Counted from the first letter of the stretch, positions 34,135 through 42,790 are shown. The stretch is 64,000 bases of DNA from Candidatus Rhodoferax mariagerensis (GCA_016719055.1 JADKAW010000044.1:62001-126000), one strand, 5' to 3'. Numbers and translations are program-made. The notes: generated by a model not told the origin, from the letters alone.

Positions 34135-35388
34135 ATGAACCCATTTACCCCCCAGACTCTGGCCACACTGGCCCATGCCCACGGCACCCCTTTGTGGGTG
34201 TATGACGCTGCCACCATCGAATGCCAAATCCAGGCCCTACGCCAGTTTGACGTGATCCGTTTTGCCCAAAAGGCCAATTCCAACACCCACATCCTGCGCC
34301 TGATGCGCCGCCTGGGGGTGCAGGTGGACGCGGTGTCTCTGGGCGAAATCGAGCGTGCGTTGGCGGCCGGCTACACGCCGGGTCTGCACAACGGCCATGC
34401 CGAGATCGTTTTTACCGCCGATTTGCTGGACCGGGCCACGCTGGCACGCGTGGCCGAGTTGAAGGTTCCGGTCAACTGCGGCTCGATCGACATGCTCGAC
34501 CAGCTGGGTGCCGCCAGCCCCGGCCACCCGGTCTGGCTGCGCATCAACCCCGGTTTTGGCCACGGCCACAGCAACAAGACCAACACTGGCGGTGAACACA
34601 GCAAACATGGCATTTGGCACACCGACCTGCCAGTGGCTTGCCAACGTGTGCGTGCCAATGGGCTGCAACTGTTGGGATTGCATATGCATATTGGCTCAGG
34701 CGTTGATTACCATCACCTGCAGGAAGTGTGTGGTGCCATGGTCACGTTGGTGGATGGGGTCAAAGCACAAGGCATGGATTTGCAGGCGATTTCGGCGGGC
34801 GGCGGCCTGTCCATTCCTTACCGTATGGGTGAACCATCCATTGACACCCAGCATTATTTTGAACTGTGGCATGCCGCCCGCCAGCAGATTGCCCAGCGAC
34901 TTGGTCATCCGGTGACTCTGGAAATAGAGCCAGGCCGCTATTTGGTGGCTGAAAGCGGCGTTCTGGTGACTGAGGTGCGTGCCACCAAACAGATGGGCAG
35001 CAACCCGTTTGTGATGGTCGATGCCGGGTTTAGCGACCTGATGCGCCCCAGCATGTATGGCAGTTTCCATGGCATGGAGTTGCTTCACGGCGATGGCTCG
35101 GCAGTTGTTGGTGCAGCGCAGCCGACCGTGGTCGGCGGCCCGCTGTGCGAGTCGGGCGATGTGTTCACGCAAGGCGAGGGCGGCGTGGTGCAACAGCGCC
35201 AACTGCCGCCAGCGCAGGTCGGTGACCTGCTGGTGCTGCATGACGCCGGGGCCTATGGTGCGTCGATGTCGTCCAACTACAACACCCGGCCGCTGATTGC
35301 CGAGCTGCTGATCGAGGCTGGCCAGCCCCGTCTGATCCGGCGCCGGCAGACCGTGGCTGAGCTGCTGGCGCTAGAGATTGTGGGCTGA
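34135..35388 (+). CDS. lysA: Diaminopimelate decarboxylase
   Basis: The 417-residue PLP enzyme makes L-lysine from meso-diaminopimelate. The Schiff-base lysine is in RFAQKANSN near residue 46; HMHIGSGVDYHH, EIEPGRYLVAESGVLVT and GPLCESGDVFTQ are the other active-site motifs. The sequence style and the divergent LysR gene place it in the enterobacterial LysR-controlled type rather than the usual long betaproteobacterial LysA. The start is ATG at 34135. Confidence 0.95.
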   Translation: MNPFTPQTLATLAHAHGTPLWVYDAATIECQIQALRQFDVIRFAQKANSNTHILRLMRRLGVQVDAVSLGEIERALAAGYTPGLHNGHAEIVFTADLLDRATLARVAELKVPVNCGSIDMLDQLGAASPGHPVWLRINPGFGHGHSNKTNTGGEHSKHGIWHTDLPVACQRVRANGLQLLGLHMHIGSGVDYHHLQEVCGAMVTLVDGVKAQGMDLQAISAGGGLSIPYRMGEPSIDTQHYFELWHAARQQIAQRLGHPVTLEIEPGRYLVAESGVLVTEVRATKQMGSNPFVMVDAGFSDLMRPSMYGSFHGMELLHGDGSAVVGAAQPTVVGGPLCESGDVFTQGEGGVVQQRQLPPAQVGDLLVLHDAGAYGASMSSNYNTRPLIAELLIEAGQPRLIRRRQTVAELLALEIVG

Positions 35389-35412
35389 CTTGTTGCCTAG
35401 ATCCGCGCCAGG

Positions 35413-36951
35413 CTAGCCCTGCGCAGCCACCCGGTCTGCCTGGCTATGCAGCTTGTTCAAAGCACTCATATAGGCCTTGGCTGACGCCACCACAATGTCC
35501 GGGTCGGCCCCCACACCGTTCACTATGCGGCCGCTGTTTTGCAAGCGCACGGTGACCTCGCCCTGGCTTTCGGTTGAGCCACTGATCGCGTTTACAGAAT
35601 AGAGCACCATCTCGGCACCACTTTTCACATTGGCTTCGATGGCTTTGAGCGACGCATCCACCGGGCCATTGCCATTGGCGGTGGCGCTCACTTCCTTGCC
35701 GCCAATGGTCATCACCACTGTTGCGACGGGCATTTCGCCGGTTTCACTGTGCTGGGCCAGTGATACGAACGCATATTGCTCTTTGCCCAACGCCACACAT
35801 TCCTCGCTCACCAAAGCCAGGATGTCCTCGTCGAAAATTTCGCTCTTGCGGTCGGCCAGTTCCTTGAATTTTGCAAACGCCGTGATAGTGTCGGCCTCGC
35901 TGTCCATCTGAACGCCAAGTTCCTGCAAGCGTTGCTTGAACGCATTTCGCCCACTCAGTTTGCCCAACACAATTTTGTTGGCTGACCAGCCGACATCCTC
36001 GGCACGCATGATCTCGTAGGTATTACGCGCCTTCAAAATGCCGTCCTGGTGAATGCCAGAGGCATGCGCAAAGGCATTGGCCCCGACCACGGCTTTGTTG
36101 GGCTGAACCACAAAGCCGGTGGTTTGGCTCACCATTCGGCTGGCCGCGAGAATGTGAGTGGCATCCACTGACAAATCAAGGTCAAAATAATCACGACGCG
36201 TGCGCACCGCCATCACCACCTCTTCAAGGCTGCAATTGCCGGCACGCTCACCGAGTCCGTTGATGGTGCACTCCACCTGACGAGCGCCGCCAATCTTGAC
36301 ACCGGCCAGCGAATTGGCCACCGCCATGCCAAGATCATTGTGGCAATGCACCGACCAGATGGCCTTGTCAGAATTGGGAATTCGGCTGCGAAGGTTTTTG
36401 ATGAATTGGCCGTACAGTTCAGGCACCGCATAACCTACGGTGTCTGGCACATTGATGGTGGTCGCACCTTCATTGATGACGGCCTCGATCACCCGGCACA
36501 AAAAATCGTCCTCGCTTCGGTAGGCATCCTCGGCACTGAACTCAATGTCTGACATCAGGTTGCGGGCAAAACGAACGGATTGTTTGGCCTGCTCCAGCAC
36601 CTGCTCTGGCGTCATGCGCAGTTTTTTCTCCATGTGCAACGCCGACGTTGCAATAAAGGTGTGAATGCGCGCCCGCGCAGCACCTTTCAAGGCCTCGGCG
36701 GCCAGTGAGATATCGCGGTCATTGGCGCGGGACAAAGAGCAAACAGTGGAGTCCTTGATCGTCTTGGCAATGGCCTTGATCGCCTCAAAGTCCCCGTTGG
36801 AACTGGCTGCAAAACCAGCTTCAATCACATCCACCTTCAGTCGTTCCAGTTGGCGGGCGATTCTAAGTTTTTCGTCGCGCGTCATGGAGGCGCCCGGAGA
36901 CTGCTCGCCATCGCGCAAAGTGGTGTCAAAAATCACTAACTTATCGGCCAT
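35413..36951 (-). CDS. leuA: 2-Isopropylmalate synthase
   Basis: The 512-residue enzyme condenses acetyl-CoA with 2-oxoisovalerate, the first committed step of leucine synthesis. The metal and substrate loop DTTLRDGEQSPGASM opens the protein; SVHCHNDLGMAVANSLAG carries the metal-binding histidines; GERAGNCSLEEVVMA is typical; the C-terminal third is the leucine-sensing regulatory domain. ACAGGAGTAACTAAATG gives a good ribosome site. A leader with leucine codons and a terminator precede it (36971-37080), so attenuation by leucyl-tRNA level is likely. Confidence 0.97.
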   Translation of the reverse strand: MADKLVIFDTTLRDGEQSPGASMTRDEKLRIARQLERLKVDVIEAGFAASSNGDFEAIKAIAKTIKDSTVCSLSRANDRDISLAAEALKGAARARIHTFIATSALHMEKKLRMTPEQVLEQAKQSVRFARNLMSDIEFSAEDAYRSEDDFLCRVIEAVINEGATTINVPDTVGYAVPELYGQFIKNLRSRIPNSDKAIWSVHCHNDLGMAVANSLAGVKIGGARQVECTINGLGERAGNCSLEEVVMAVRTRRDYFDLDLSVDATHILAASRMVSQTTGFVVQPNKAVVGANAFAHASGIHQDGILKARNTYEIMRAEDVGWSANKIVLGKLSGRNAFKQRLQELGVQMDSEADTITAFAKFKELADRKSEIFDEDILALVSEECVALGKEQYAFVSLAQHSETGEMPVATVVMTIGGKEVSATANGNGPVDASLKAIEANVKSGAEMVLYSVNAISGSTESQGEVTVRLQNSGRIVNGVGADPDIVVASAKAYMSALNKLHSQADRVAAQG

Positions 36952-36970
36952 TTAGTTACTCCTGTTTTTA

Positions 36971-37007
36971 AATTAAAAAAGCCCGCTGCAGTGGCAAACG
37001 GGCTTTT
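36971..37007 (-). terminator. Leader terminator (attenuator) upstream of leuA
   Basis: On the minus strand AAAAGCCCG and CGGGCTTTT form a nine-base stem around TTTGCCACTGCAG, followed by TTTTTTAATTT. It lies between the leader peptide stop and the leuA ribosome site, 20-56 bases before the leuA start, so transcription must read through it to express leuA. Confidence 0.85.
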
Positions 37008-37026
37008 GGGTTGATGCAATCAAGCG

Positions 37027-37080
37027 CTAACAACTCCACCCGTTGGGCGGTAGTTTTAGGACTAGACGGTTTGATTTCAT
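37027..37080 (-). CDS. Leucine leader peptide of leuA
   Basis: A 17-codon frame reads MKSNRLVLKLPPNGWSC and stops 19 bases before the attenuator stem. Three leucine codons occur within five positions (L-V-L-K-L) and all are CTA, a rare codon in this GC-rich genome, just as in the enterobacterial leu leader. Ribosome stalling at these codons would favour an alternative fold and readthrough of the terminator. No strong ribosome site is visible, and a TACATT at 37087-37092 could place the transcript start close to the ATG. Confidence 0.7.
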   Translation of the reverse strand: MKSNRLVLKLPPNGWSC

Positions 37081-37207
37081 GCAAACAATGTAACACATGA
37101 CGCGCACAAATCCACAAGCCAGCCATTTCCAACCCGGCAACTGCAAAAGACTCACCGTCGGAGCCGCCCTCGCGCAGCAGCGAGTCAAGTCGATTTATCA
37201 TCTAGGC

Positions 37208-37840
37208 ATGTATCTGCCACCACAGTTTGCTGAAAATGAGCCGTCCATTGCTTGTGCGGTGATGCGCGCCCAGCCACTGGCCAGTCTTATTTCCAATGAC
37301 GACCAGGGCCTGCCTTTTGTAACGCCTTTGCCGCTGCACGTCCAGGAGCGTGATGGCAGCATCCTGCTGCTTGGGCACTGCGCCAAAGCCAATCCGCATT
37401 GGCGCTACCTGCAGGCGCGCCCTCAGGCGGTGGTGACGTTCCTGGGGCCCAACGCCTACATGAGTCCACGCGTGTATCCGGATTTGACGCGGGTTCCGAC
37501 CTGGAGTTATTTGATGGTGAGTTGCACCGTACAGGCCAGTTTTTTGGACGGTGTGGACGACAAGGACCGCTTGCTCAAACACCTGATCCACGAGCACGAC
37601 CCTGACTATGCCGAGCAATGGCGAAGCTTAGGCGAGGACTATCAGCGCCGGATGATGGCTGGCATTGTGGCGTTTGAGTTGGCGGTGACTGATTTTGAGT
37701 GCAAGATCAAACTCAATCAGCATCGCCCCGAGTCACATGCTGCCATGCATTCGGCGTATTCGAGTGGCAACGACAACCAGCGCGCCCTGGCCGACTGGAT
37801 GGTGCGCCTGGGGCTTGTCACGCCAAACCCTGGCCGCTGA
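37208..37840 (+). CDS. FMN-binding PaiB-family protein
   Basis: The 210-residue protein belongs to the PaiB family (FMN-binding negative transcriptional regulator/flavin reductase-like split barrel). It begins MYLPPQFAENEP as expected; PTWSYLMVSCTVQASFLD and FELAVTDFECKIKLNQHRP are family signatures. Function is uncertain: Bacillus PaiB represses sporulation and protease genes, while many bacterial members may simply bind flavin or haem. The frame extends to 37097, but that start would overlap the leuA leader region and the family start is at 37208. It is followed four bases later by tadA. Confidence 0.85.
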   Translation: MYLPPQFAENEPSIACAVMRAQPLASLISNDDQGLPFVTPLPLHVQERDGSILLLGHCAKANPHWRYLQARPQAVVTFLGPNAYMSPRVYPDLTRVPTWSYLMVSCTVQASFLDGVDDKDRLLKHLIHEHDPDYAEQWRSLGEDYQRRMMAGIVAFELAVTDFECKIKLNQHRPESHAAMHSAYSSGNDNQRALADWMVRLGLVTPNPGR

Positions 37841-37843
37841 CAA

Positions 37844-39001
37844 GTGGGCGATCCGCACACGGCGTTAGATGAGCATTGGATGCGTCTGGCGCTGGCAGAA
37901 GCCGAGAAAGCCAGAGCAAACGGCGAGGTCCCGGTCGGTGCGGTGCTGGTGCGCCGCGGCACCGTGATTGCTACCGGGCACAACTCACCCATCACTGCAC
38001 ACGACCCCACGGCGCACGCCGAAATCGTCGCCTTGCGTGCTGCTGCCCAGCATCTTGGTAACTATCGGCTGCAGGACTGCGAGCTTTTTGTCACCCTGGA
38101 GCCTTGCAGCATGTGCGCCGGTGCCATGCTGCATGCGCGTGTCAAACGGCTGGTATATGGTGCGGCTGATGCAAAAACCGGCGCTGCCGGATCCGTCACC
38201 GACCTGTTTGCGTTGCCACAGCTCAACCACCAGACACAGGTGCGGGGCGGTGTGCTGTCTGAAGACTGTGCCCGGTTGCTGCAGGATTTTTTCAGCCAAC
38301 AGCGTATCCTCCAGCGCCAGGCCGAAGCGGGCAGGGCGCTGCGAGAAGATGCATTGCGCACACCCGAGAAGTGCTTTGAATCGTTGCCAGCTTTGCCTGC
38401 GCCGTCTTATTACGTCAATGACCTGCCAAGTTTGGCCGGGCTGCGGCTGCACTATCTTGACACTGGCACCATCGCAGCTGGGACAACGCTGGTTTATCTG
38501 CATGGACCGCAGGACTGGTGTTACGCCTGGCTTGACAGCATTTCGGGCGCCGCACATGGCGAATACCGCGTTGTTTGCCCGGACTTGATTGGTTTTGGAA
38601 AAAGTGACAAACCCAAAAAAGCGTCTTTTCACACTGTCGCCTGGCACACAAAAGTGCTGCTTGAACTGTTTGAGCGCTTGAACTTGCAAGGTGCCACCCT
38701 GGTCGGACCCACCTCGATGGCGACTCTCATGCAGCAAGTTCAAGCTGGCGCGCCTGAAACGGTTGTCCAGACGCGTTACAGTCAAACCACCATTCAAGAT
38801 GCATATACCCGCAACGCACCGTATCCAGACTCAGGCCACCAGGTCGCATGGCGGGCTTTTTCTTCCATAAACTTCCGCCCTGACCACCTGACAGAGCTGA
38901 CCAACGAGCCATGCCAAAACACATTTACATCTACTCACCTTCTGGCGCAGTGCGTGACAAAGCCGCCTTCAAACGCGGTGTGGCCCGCCTTGAAAAGCTA
39001 G
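37844..39001 (+). CDS. tadA: tRNA adenosine-34 deaminase TadA fused to a degenerate alpha/beta hydrolase domain
   Basis: Residues 1-155 are TadA, which converts A34 to inosine in tRNA-Arg: zinc motif HAEIVAL and EPCSMCAGAM with the catalytic glutamate. Residues about 185-330 resemble a haloalkane dehalogenase-like hydrolase (LAGLRLHYLDTG, VVCPDLIGFGKSDKPKKASF). The stretch that should carry the nucleophile reads LVGPTSMATLMQQ instead of the usual VQDWGG, and the core jumps directly to RNAPYPDSGHQVAWRAF. The hydrolase half therefore looks decayed. The last 30 codons overlap ldcA in another frame by 91 bases. The deaminase should be functional. Confidence 0.85.
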   Translation: MGDPHTALDEHWMRLALAEAEKARANGEVPVGAVLVRRGTVIATGHNSPITAHDPTAHAEIVALRAAAQHLGNYRLQDCELFVTLEPCSMCAGAMLHARVKRLVYGAADAKTGAAGSVTDLFALPQLNHQTQVRGGVLSEDCARLLQDFFSQQRILQRQAEAGRALREDALRTPEKCFESLPALPAPSYYVNDLPSLAGLRLHYLDTGTIAAGTTLVYLHGPQDWCYAWLDSISGAAHGEYRVVCPDLIGFGKSDKPKKASFHTVAWHTKVLLELFERLNLQGATLVGPTSMATLMQQVQAGAPETVVQTRYSQTTIQDAYTRNAPYPDSGHQVAWRAFSSINFRPDHLTELTNEPCQNTFTSTHLLAQCVTKPPSNAVWPALKS

Positions 39002-39867
39002 GGCATCAGCTTGAAATTGATCCAGCAGCGCTTGCCAGCAGCCAGCGTTTTGCCGGCGACGATGAAACCCGTTTGGCGGCCATCCACCGTGCGGCTGACA
39101 GCGGTGCCGATGTGGCCATGATGTCACGCGGCGGTTACGGTCTGACACGCATCCTGCCAGATATCCGCTATAAAAAGATCGCCAAGGCGATCCAAGGGGG
39201 AACGCACTTTGTTGGTATCAGCGATTTCACGGCGTTTCAACTGGCCGTGTTGGCACAAACTGGCGACGTCACCTGGGCAGGGCCGGCTTTGTGTGAAGGT
39301 TTTGGAGCAGGTTCGGGGCAGTTGCCCGATGACATCATGGAAGCCTGTTTTGATGACATGCTGAGCGGGCAGGGTGAAGGCGCTGGCTGGAAACAGCACA
39401 AAGAATTTACTACAAAAAACAGAGTGCTTAGCGCAGATGGCGAAAGGGCTGATGGCCAATTTGGTGTTGAAAACTCGGTGCTCTGGGGCGGCAACCTGAC
39501 GGTCCTGGCGTCGCTCTTGGGTACACCCTATTTTCCAAGTGTCAAAGGTGGCATCCTGTTTTTGGAGGATGTGGCAGAGCATCCTTACCGCATCGAACGG
39601 ACCCTGACCCAGCTGCTGCACGCCGGTGTGTTGGCCCGGCAAAAGGCGATTATGCTGGGGCAGTTCACGGACTACCAGCTCAATGCCCACGACCGTGGCT
39701 TCAAGTTGCAAACGGTGATTGACTGGTTGCGCACCAAAGTCAGGACACCGGTGCTGACCAATCTTCCGTATGGCCATGTGGCGACCAAAATTTTGTTGCC
39801 TGTGGGTGCCAAAACTGATCTGGTGGTGCAGGGCCGCGATGTACTTTTGGCATGGGGACACCTTTGA
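38911..39867 (+). CDS. ldcA: LD-carboxypeptidase (S66 family)
   Basis: The 318-residue protein is a murein tetrapeptide carboxypeptidase that removes the terminal D-alanine in peptidoglycan recycling. It starts PKHIYIYSPSGAVRDKAAF as expected; the nucleophile serine is in MMSRGGYGLTRIL; the Glu/His pair lies in the C-terminal half (the histidine near GYGHVATKILLPVG). A segment TTKNRVLSADGERADGQFGV is encoded by a copy of the dispersed repeat. The start lies inside the 3' end of tadA. Confidence 0.93.
   Translation: MPKHIYIYSPSGAVRDKAAFKRGVARLEKLGHQLEIDPAALASSQRFAGDDETRLAAIHRAADSGADVAMMSRGGYGLTRILPDIRYKKIAKAIQGGTHFVGISDFTAFQLAVLAQTGDVTWAGPALCEGFGAGSGQLPDDIMEACFDDMLSGQGEGAGWKQHKEFTTKNRVLSADGERADGQFGVENSVLWGGNLTVLASLLGTPYFPSVKGGILFLEDVAEHPYRIERTLTQLLHAGVLARQKAIMLGQFTDYQLNAHDRGFKLQTVIDWLRTKVRTPVLTNLPYGHVATKILLPVGAKTDLVVQGRDVLLAWGHL
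39403..39466 (+). repeat. Dispersed repeat inside ldcA
   Basis: The stretch GAATTTACTACAAAAAACAG, then GTGCTTAGCGCAGATGGCGA and AAGGGCTGATGGCCAATTTG matches the repeat (AGCGCAGATGG.. AAGGGCT..GGCCAATTT). The encoded peptide TKNRVLSADGERADGQF resembles the ygfZ insert TNRVASADGAWAKADF in the same frame. Confidence 0.8.
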
Positions 39868-39942
39868 TTGTGTCAACCGGTGTGAAATTGGGTCCGTGTT
39901 GGCCTAAACTCGACTTCATCTTTCACTAGGATTCTTTCTCGA

Positions 39943-40857
39943 ATGGGCATTCAATCCACGGTTGTATTTGCCGACTTGTATGGCAGCACAGGGGTGTTTG
40001 AGGCTCTGGGCAATGCCAAGGCCACAGAGGCTGTGACCAAGATCACGGGCTGGGTTGCCAAAAAGTTCAGCGCCCATGGTGGCAGAGTCGTCAAATTTTT
40101 GGGCGATGGCGTTTTGGTAACTTTTCAGGACAGTTCAAAGGCCCTGGGCGCCGTCGTCGACATGCAGCGCTCGTACCAGCTGGTGTTGAGCAATATGCCA
40201 CCCAAAACCTACATGCCGCTGCGTATTGGGGTGGTTCGTGGTGATGTCGAGGTGGTTGACGACGATTGTTATGGCGACGCAGTCAACATTGCTGCCCGTT
40301 TGAGCGAATTGACCGGTCCGCATCAGATCTGGGCCAATAGCGCGGTCATCAACGACAACGCAGCGTCCACAGAAATGCGTGTTCGGCTGCTGGGTCCGAT
40401 TCATATTCGTGGGCGCTCTGAGCCTTGCACGGTTTATCAGGTGGAGTGGCAAGAGGATGTCAATTCAGAGTTTTTCACCATTGCCGCAACCATGGACTCA
40501 CAGCTTGACCCGGAGCCTGCGGATGCATTGGGCGGTCAGATAGAGCTGAGCTGGCTTGAAACGCAGAAGACATTTAAGTCGTACGAGATGCCGATTTACG
40601 TTGGCCGGTCACGCCAAGTTGAGTTTTTGGTCAACGACGCCCGCGTGTCACGCACCCATGTTCGTGTGGATTGGCGCAACGGCTGTGTGGTGCTGGTGGA
40701 TGTCAGCTCGTATGGCAGTTGGGTCAGATTTTCAGGTGGCGGGGCTGACCTGTTGTTGCGCCGTGAGGAGTGTGTGTTGCACGGGCGTGGCGAGATTGCG
40801 CTTGGATCACCGTTCAGTGACCTGAGCGCGCCTGTGTTGACGTTTTCGGTGCTGTGA
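39943..40857 (+). CDS. Class III nucleotide cyclase-like protein with FHA domain
   Basis: The 304-residue protein has a cyclase homology domain (residues 1-165): metal aspartates in VVFADLYGSTG and KFLGDGVLVTF, and transition-state Asn/Arg in YGDAVNIAARLSEL. An FHA domain follows (about 205-300): MPIYVGRSRQVEFLVNDARV, then SRTHVRVDWRNG and DVSSYGSWVRF. The cyclase core looks catalytically competent, making cAMP or cGMP, and the FHA domain would bind a phosphothreonine partner. It stands alone between ldcA and the minus-strand block. Confidence 0.88.
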   Translation: MGIQSTVVFADLYGSTGVFEALGNAKATEAVTKITGWVAKKFSAHGGRVVKFLGDGVLVTFQDSSKALGAVVDMQRSYQLVLSNMPPKTYMPLRIGVVRGDVEVVDDDCYGDAVNIAARLSELTGPHQIWANSAVINDNAASTEMRVRLLGPIHIRGRSEPCTVYQVEWQEDVNSEFFTIAATMDSQLDPEPADALGGQIELSWLETQKTFKSYEMPIYVGRSRQVEFLVNDARVSRTHVRVDWRNGCVVLVDVSSYGSWVRFSGGGADLLLRREECVLHGRGEIALGSPFSDLSAPVLTFSVL

Positions 40858-40878
40858 GCGCTCAGCTTTTTTGAGGCG

Positions 40879-40894
40879 TATGTTACTTAACATA
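40879..40894. other. Short palindrome between cyclase and ankyrin genes
   Basis: TATGTTA-CT-TAACATA is a perfect inverted repeat in the convergent gap. No T run follows, so a terminator role is doubtful. Confidence 0.4.
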
Positions 40895-40946
40895 ATATAC
40901 ATCGTATAAAGTCACTACGCCAGATACTGCGTCCAACTGCAAGAAG

Positions 40947-41609
40947 CTACCAAGTCCCTTTAGGCTGCAAACCACGGACATGGGCGCGGATCAGGTTGGC
41001 AGACTCTTCGCGGTTGCCGCGCATCGAGAAATCCAGCGCGGTCAACCCTTGCACATTCTTCAGCAACGGGTCAGCCCCGGCCGTCAGCAACAACTTGACT
41101 GCGCCGGGTGTGCCGTAATGCGCAGCCATCATCAGCGGTGTGGTGCCGTTGGGTGAGGCAGCGTCAATGTAGGCATGTTCATCGAGCAACAAACTCATCA
41201 CTGGAAGATGGCCATTGGTTGACGCGTAATGCAGCGGCGCCCAGCCAGGTTTGTTGACATCGGCGTTTTTTTGAATCAGCAGCCGGCAGATTTCAAGCTC
41301 ACCGGCCAAGGCTGCAAGCATCAGCGGGCTTTCGTCGGCGGAATTTCGCACCTCAACCTTGGTGCTCGGCCAATTCGCCAGCACCCGGATCACCTTGATT
41401 GAGGGCTCTTTGACGGCCAACATCAGTCCTGGCACACCTGAGGCGTCGGGTGTATTGGGGTCAAAGCCGCGTTGCAGCAAACTCTTCAGGGCCACGTCGT
41501 CATCCAATTTGATGGCCTTGAAAAAATCATCAAAAGAGCCAGCGCAAGCCAACGAAAAACCAAATAAAACAAAAGGATAAAGGAATTTTTTAAAGTGTTT
41601 GTTTAACAT
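40947..41609 (-). CDS. Exported ankyrin-repeat protein
   Basis: The 220-residue protein begins with a signal peptide (FLYPFVLFGFSLACAGS) and then four or five ankyrin repeats of about 33 residues, with landmarks ESPLMLAALAGELEICRLLI, WAPLHYASTNGHLPVMSLLL and GTTPLMMAAHYGTPGAVKLL. It should bind proteins in the periplasm or at the envelope. AAGGGTG lies seven bases before ATG 41609; a GTG at 41618 is also in frame. It is the last gene of the mltG-tmk-holB-pilZ-tatD run and starts six bases after tatD. Confidence 0.88.
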   Translation of the reverse strand: MLNKHFKKFLYPFVLFGFSLACAGSFDDFFKAIKLDDDVALKSLLQRGFDPNTPDASGVPGLMLAVKEPSIKVIRVLANWPSTKVEVRNSADESPLMLAALAGELEICRLLIQKNADVNKPGWAPLHYASTNGHLPVMSLLLDEHAYIDAASPNGTTPLMMAAHYGTPGAVKLLLTAGADPLLKNVQGLTALDFSMRGNREESANLIRAHVRGLQPKGTW

Positions 41610-41614
41610 GGCTA

Positions 41615-42409
41615 TCACCCTTGGCTTCGCATGAACAAGGCATCAAAGTTGTCGCTGGTGAGACGCGCCACATCCTCAACGGCCATGCCCCTGGTCTGCG
41701 CCAGCTGCGCCGCCACCAGCGGCACAAACGATGGATTATTGGTTTTACCCCGGTGCGGCGACGGCGCCAGATATGGGCTGTCCGTTTCAATCAGCAGCCG
41801 GTTCAGCGGCACCCAGGCCGCCACGTCGCGGATGCTTTGGGCACTCTTGAACGTCAAAATACCTGAAAAAGAGATATAAAACCCTAGGTCAAGTGCGGCA
41901 CGCGCAGTTGCATCATCTTCGGTAAAACAATGAAAAACACCCCCTGCACTGCCCGTAGACCCGTCTTCACCCTCCTGCCGCAAAACCTCCAGCGTGTCTG
42001 CCGCTGCACTTCGGGTATGAATCACCAAGGGCTTGGTCAACTGCCGCGCTGCCCGGATGTGGGTGCGAAAACGCTCGCGTTGCCAGTGCATGTCGGCCAC
42101 ACTGCGGCCATTCAGGCGGTAATAGTCCAGCCCGGTTTCGCCAATGGCCACCACCTTTGGCTGGCTGCCCAGATGCAACAAATCGTCCAGACTGGGCTCC
42201 TGAACCCCCTCGCTGTCGGGGTGGACCCCAGCGGTGGCCCACAGATTGTGATGGTCCAGCGCCAACTGGTGAACGGCAGGAAATTCTTCAAGTGTGATGC
42301 TGATGCACAGGGCGCGGTCCACCTGGGCCGTCTGCATGGCGCGCAAAATTGCCGGCAGGTCTGCGACCAGTTCCGGAAAATTTAAGTGGCAATGCGAATC
42401 TGTGAACAT
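41615..42409 (-). CDS. tatD: TatD family metal-dependent DNase/hydrolase
   Basis: The 264-residue TIM-barrel protein shows FTDSHCHLNFPEL with the first metal ligands, ATAGVHPDSEG, AIGETGLDYY, KPLVIHTRSAAADT, GVFHCFTED and LIETDSPYLAPSPHRGK. TatD proteins are 3'-5' exonucleases or D-aminoacyl-like hydrolases. An insert GEDGSTGSAGG precedes the GVFHCF strand. It follows pilZ by nine bases in a conserved holB-pilZ-tatD order. Confidence 0.94.
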   Translation of the reverse strand: MFTDSHCHLNFPELVADLPAILRAMQTAQVDRALCISITLEEFPAVHQLALDHHNLWATAGVHPDSEGVQEPSLDDLLHLGSQPKVVAIGETGLDYYRLNGRSVADMHWQRERFRTHIRAARQLTKPLVIHTRSAAADTLEVLRQEGEDGSTGSAGGVFHCFTEDDATARAALDLGFYISFSGILTFKSAQSIRDVAAWVPLNRLLIETDSPYLAPSPHRGKTNNPSFVPLVAAQLAQTRGMAVEDVARLTSDNFDALFMRSQG

Positions 42410-42418
42410 GCCACAGCG

Positions 42419-42790
42419 TCAAATGGTTTGGGTGGTGCGGTCGGGGGCGACAAAGCCACTCAGAATACCTTCGATCTTGACCTTCAGCGCCTGTGATTTT
42501 TCATCTTTGGGGAACCTGACCCCCACACCTTGCGGGCGCCCTCCGGCCGCTCTGGCCGGCGTCACCCAGATTACCTTGGCCGCCACCGGGTAGCGTTGCG
42601 GGTCATCGGGCAGCGAAATCAACACGTACACCGCGTCTCCAAGCTGGTACTCGCGCAGAGTCGGAATAAAAATGCCACCATCAGTTAAGATCGGCATGTA
42701 GGCCGCAGCCAGTTCGGACAGATCTTTGATGGACAACTGAATGACGCTTGGACGCGGCACAGCCTGGCCGCCAGAATGGGGGGTACTCAT
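42419..42790 (-). CDS. pilZ: Type IV pilus PilZ protein
   Basis: The 123-residue single-domain protein starts SVIQLSIKDLSELAAAYMPI and carries GGIFIPTLREYQLGDAVYVL and GVGVRFPKDE. It is the orthologue of Pseudomonas PilZ, which is needed for pilus biogenesis and binds PilB and FimX rather than cyclic di-GMP; the RxxxR ligand motif is absent here as in that protein. Its start overlaps the holB stop by four bases, so it links functionally to pilB-pilC-pilD at 2722-6557. Confidence 0.93.
   Translation of the reverse strand: MSTPHSGGQAVPRPSVIQLSIKDLSELAAAYMPILTDGGIFIPTLREYQLGDAVYVLISLPDDPQRYPVAAKVIWVTPARAAGGRPQGVGVRFPKDEKSQALKVKIEGILSGFVAPDRTTQTI

Noticed and set aside
40858..40946. Terminator after the cyclase gene
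   Set aside because: The nearby T run in AGCTTTTTTGAGG has no convincing GC stem before it; only a short AT palindrome is present.
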